Part shown: in pieces, positions 63,645-64,000 of the stretch
Numbering within the stretch: the first letter of the stretch is position 1
Layout: every line of letters starts with the position of its first letter
Source of the DNA: Lepidurus packardi
Taxonomy: Eukaryota > Arthropoda > Branchiopoda > Notostraca > Triopsidae
DNA: 64,000 nt
Direction: 5' to 3'
NCBI GenBank assembly: GCA_023053545.1
Contig: JAKZAN010000006.1
Coordinates: 1,679,001-1,743,000, forward strand
The notes under the pieces: generated by a model
What the model was told of the DNA's origin: nothing
Databases searched by the model: none
Seen by the model: the letters and a program-made list of their open reading frames with translations, nothing else
Program-made: the position numbers and the translations under genes

Positions 63645-64000
63645 CAGTGAAAACCGCTTGTCATGAAACCTGTTAACACAAAACGGTATTCCGGTCCGGA
63701 CAAAACGCTATGTAATTCCATACATTTGTTTCCTTGTAACACGAAACAAAAACCACTTAACACGAAAAAATTTCGCGTCTTGGAGGAACGACAAGATAGT
63801 TTTGTTGCGAAAAAATATTTGTGGACGACAAAATACTTTTGCGTACTTACCAACCGTCTCCCTCTTCCAATGGGAAGGGTTGTAGAGCCTTAGCAACATT
63901 CCAGACTTAACTTCAAATTGTTGCCTTTCTCGCCCCAACAGTCCGTGGGCAGTCACAACATTTAATTTTTATTTAGTCTGTTAAAACGCCTTAAAATGTA
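63645..64000 (+). mobile_element. Possible pogo/Tigger-type transposon end
   Basis: CAGTGAAAACC begins at 63645 right after a TA dinucleotide, the target site of pogo-type elements. It is followed by spaced copies of TAACAC(G/A)AAA (about 63672, 63737 and 63756), a pattern seen in the termini of pogo/Tigger elements. The opposite terminus and any transposase lie outside the window or are lost, so this is a tentative call. Confidence 0.35.

Overview
This is nuclear DNA of an animal with a compact genome. Genes lie head to head or tail to tail with gaps as small as 57 nt. Nearly every gene is broken by GT-AG introns of about 45-75 nt, and base composition is AT-rich. The gene set is animal: soluble guanylyl cyclase, augmin, polycystin-1, TMCC, DRC1 and a CENP-T-like protein. 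The cyclase is closest to the arthropod Gyc-88E/89D type as I remember it. There is also a secreted Tyr/Ser/Lys-rich repeat protein of the sort found in cuticle or extracellular matrix. I infer an ecdysozoan, most likely an arthropod, but I cannot name the species. I rebuilt exon structures by hand from splice sites, reading phase and family similarity. All complete models close in frame.

Layout. 1-1.6 kb: 3' end of an RGP1 homologue (+) facing GPN3 (-). 2.0-5.1 kb: two tandem paralogues of a small secreted eight-cysteine protein (-) with matching TATA and CRE-like promoter elements. 5.7-8.0 kb: augmin subunit HAUS3 (-). 8.3-12.7 kb: a 1,203-aa secreted repeat protein (-). 15.8-18.9 kb: atypical soluble guanylyl cyclase (+). 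19.4-20.9 kb: TGN38/KCT2-like membrane protein (-). 21.5-25.6 kb: HIBCH (-), NEDD8 protease SENP8 (+) and adenosine kinase (-). 26.2-30.1 kb: elongin B (+), OVCA2-type hydrolase (-) and pyrroline-5-carboxylate reductase (+). 30.6-36.3 kb: TMCC (-) with a tRNA-Leu in one intron. 36.5-36.9 kb: a second tRNA-Leu and a degenerate tRNA-Arg. 37.3-42.0 kb: a possible small membrane protein, a decayed palindromic copy of the CENP-T tail, and a single-coding-exon CENP-T-like gene (-). 42.6-46.9 kb: GSKIP (-), RPL11 (-) and tRNA methyltransferase NSUN6 (+). 47.3-60.1 kb: a 49-exon, 2,952-aa polycystin-1-like protein (+). 60.3-63.2 kb: ciliary DRC1 (-), with a TA-repeat intron bounded by palindromes. 63.6 kb: a possible pogo-type transposon end.

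These are mostly unrelated housekeeping genes, not a pathway cluster. Three small themes recur: mitosis (HAUS3, CENP-T-like), cilia (polycystin-1, DRC1), and ubiquitin-like or translation control (SENP8, ELOB, RPL11, NSUN6, tRNAs). The least ordinary items are the tandem secreted family, the long secreted repeat protein, the four repeated motifs in the CENP-T-like tail, the palindromic CENP-T relic, two GC-AG introns, and the palindromes covering both splice sites of the DRC1 intron.
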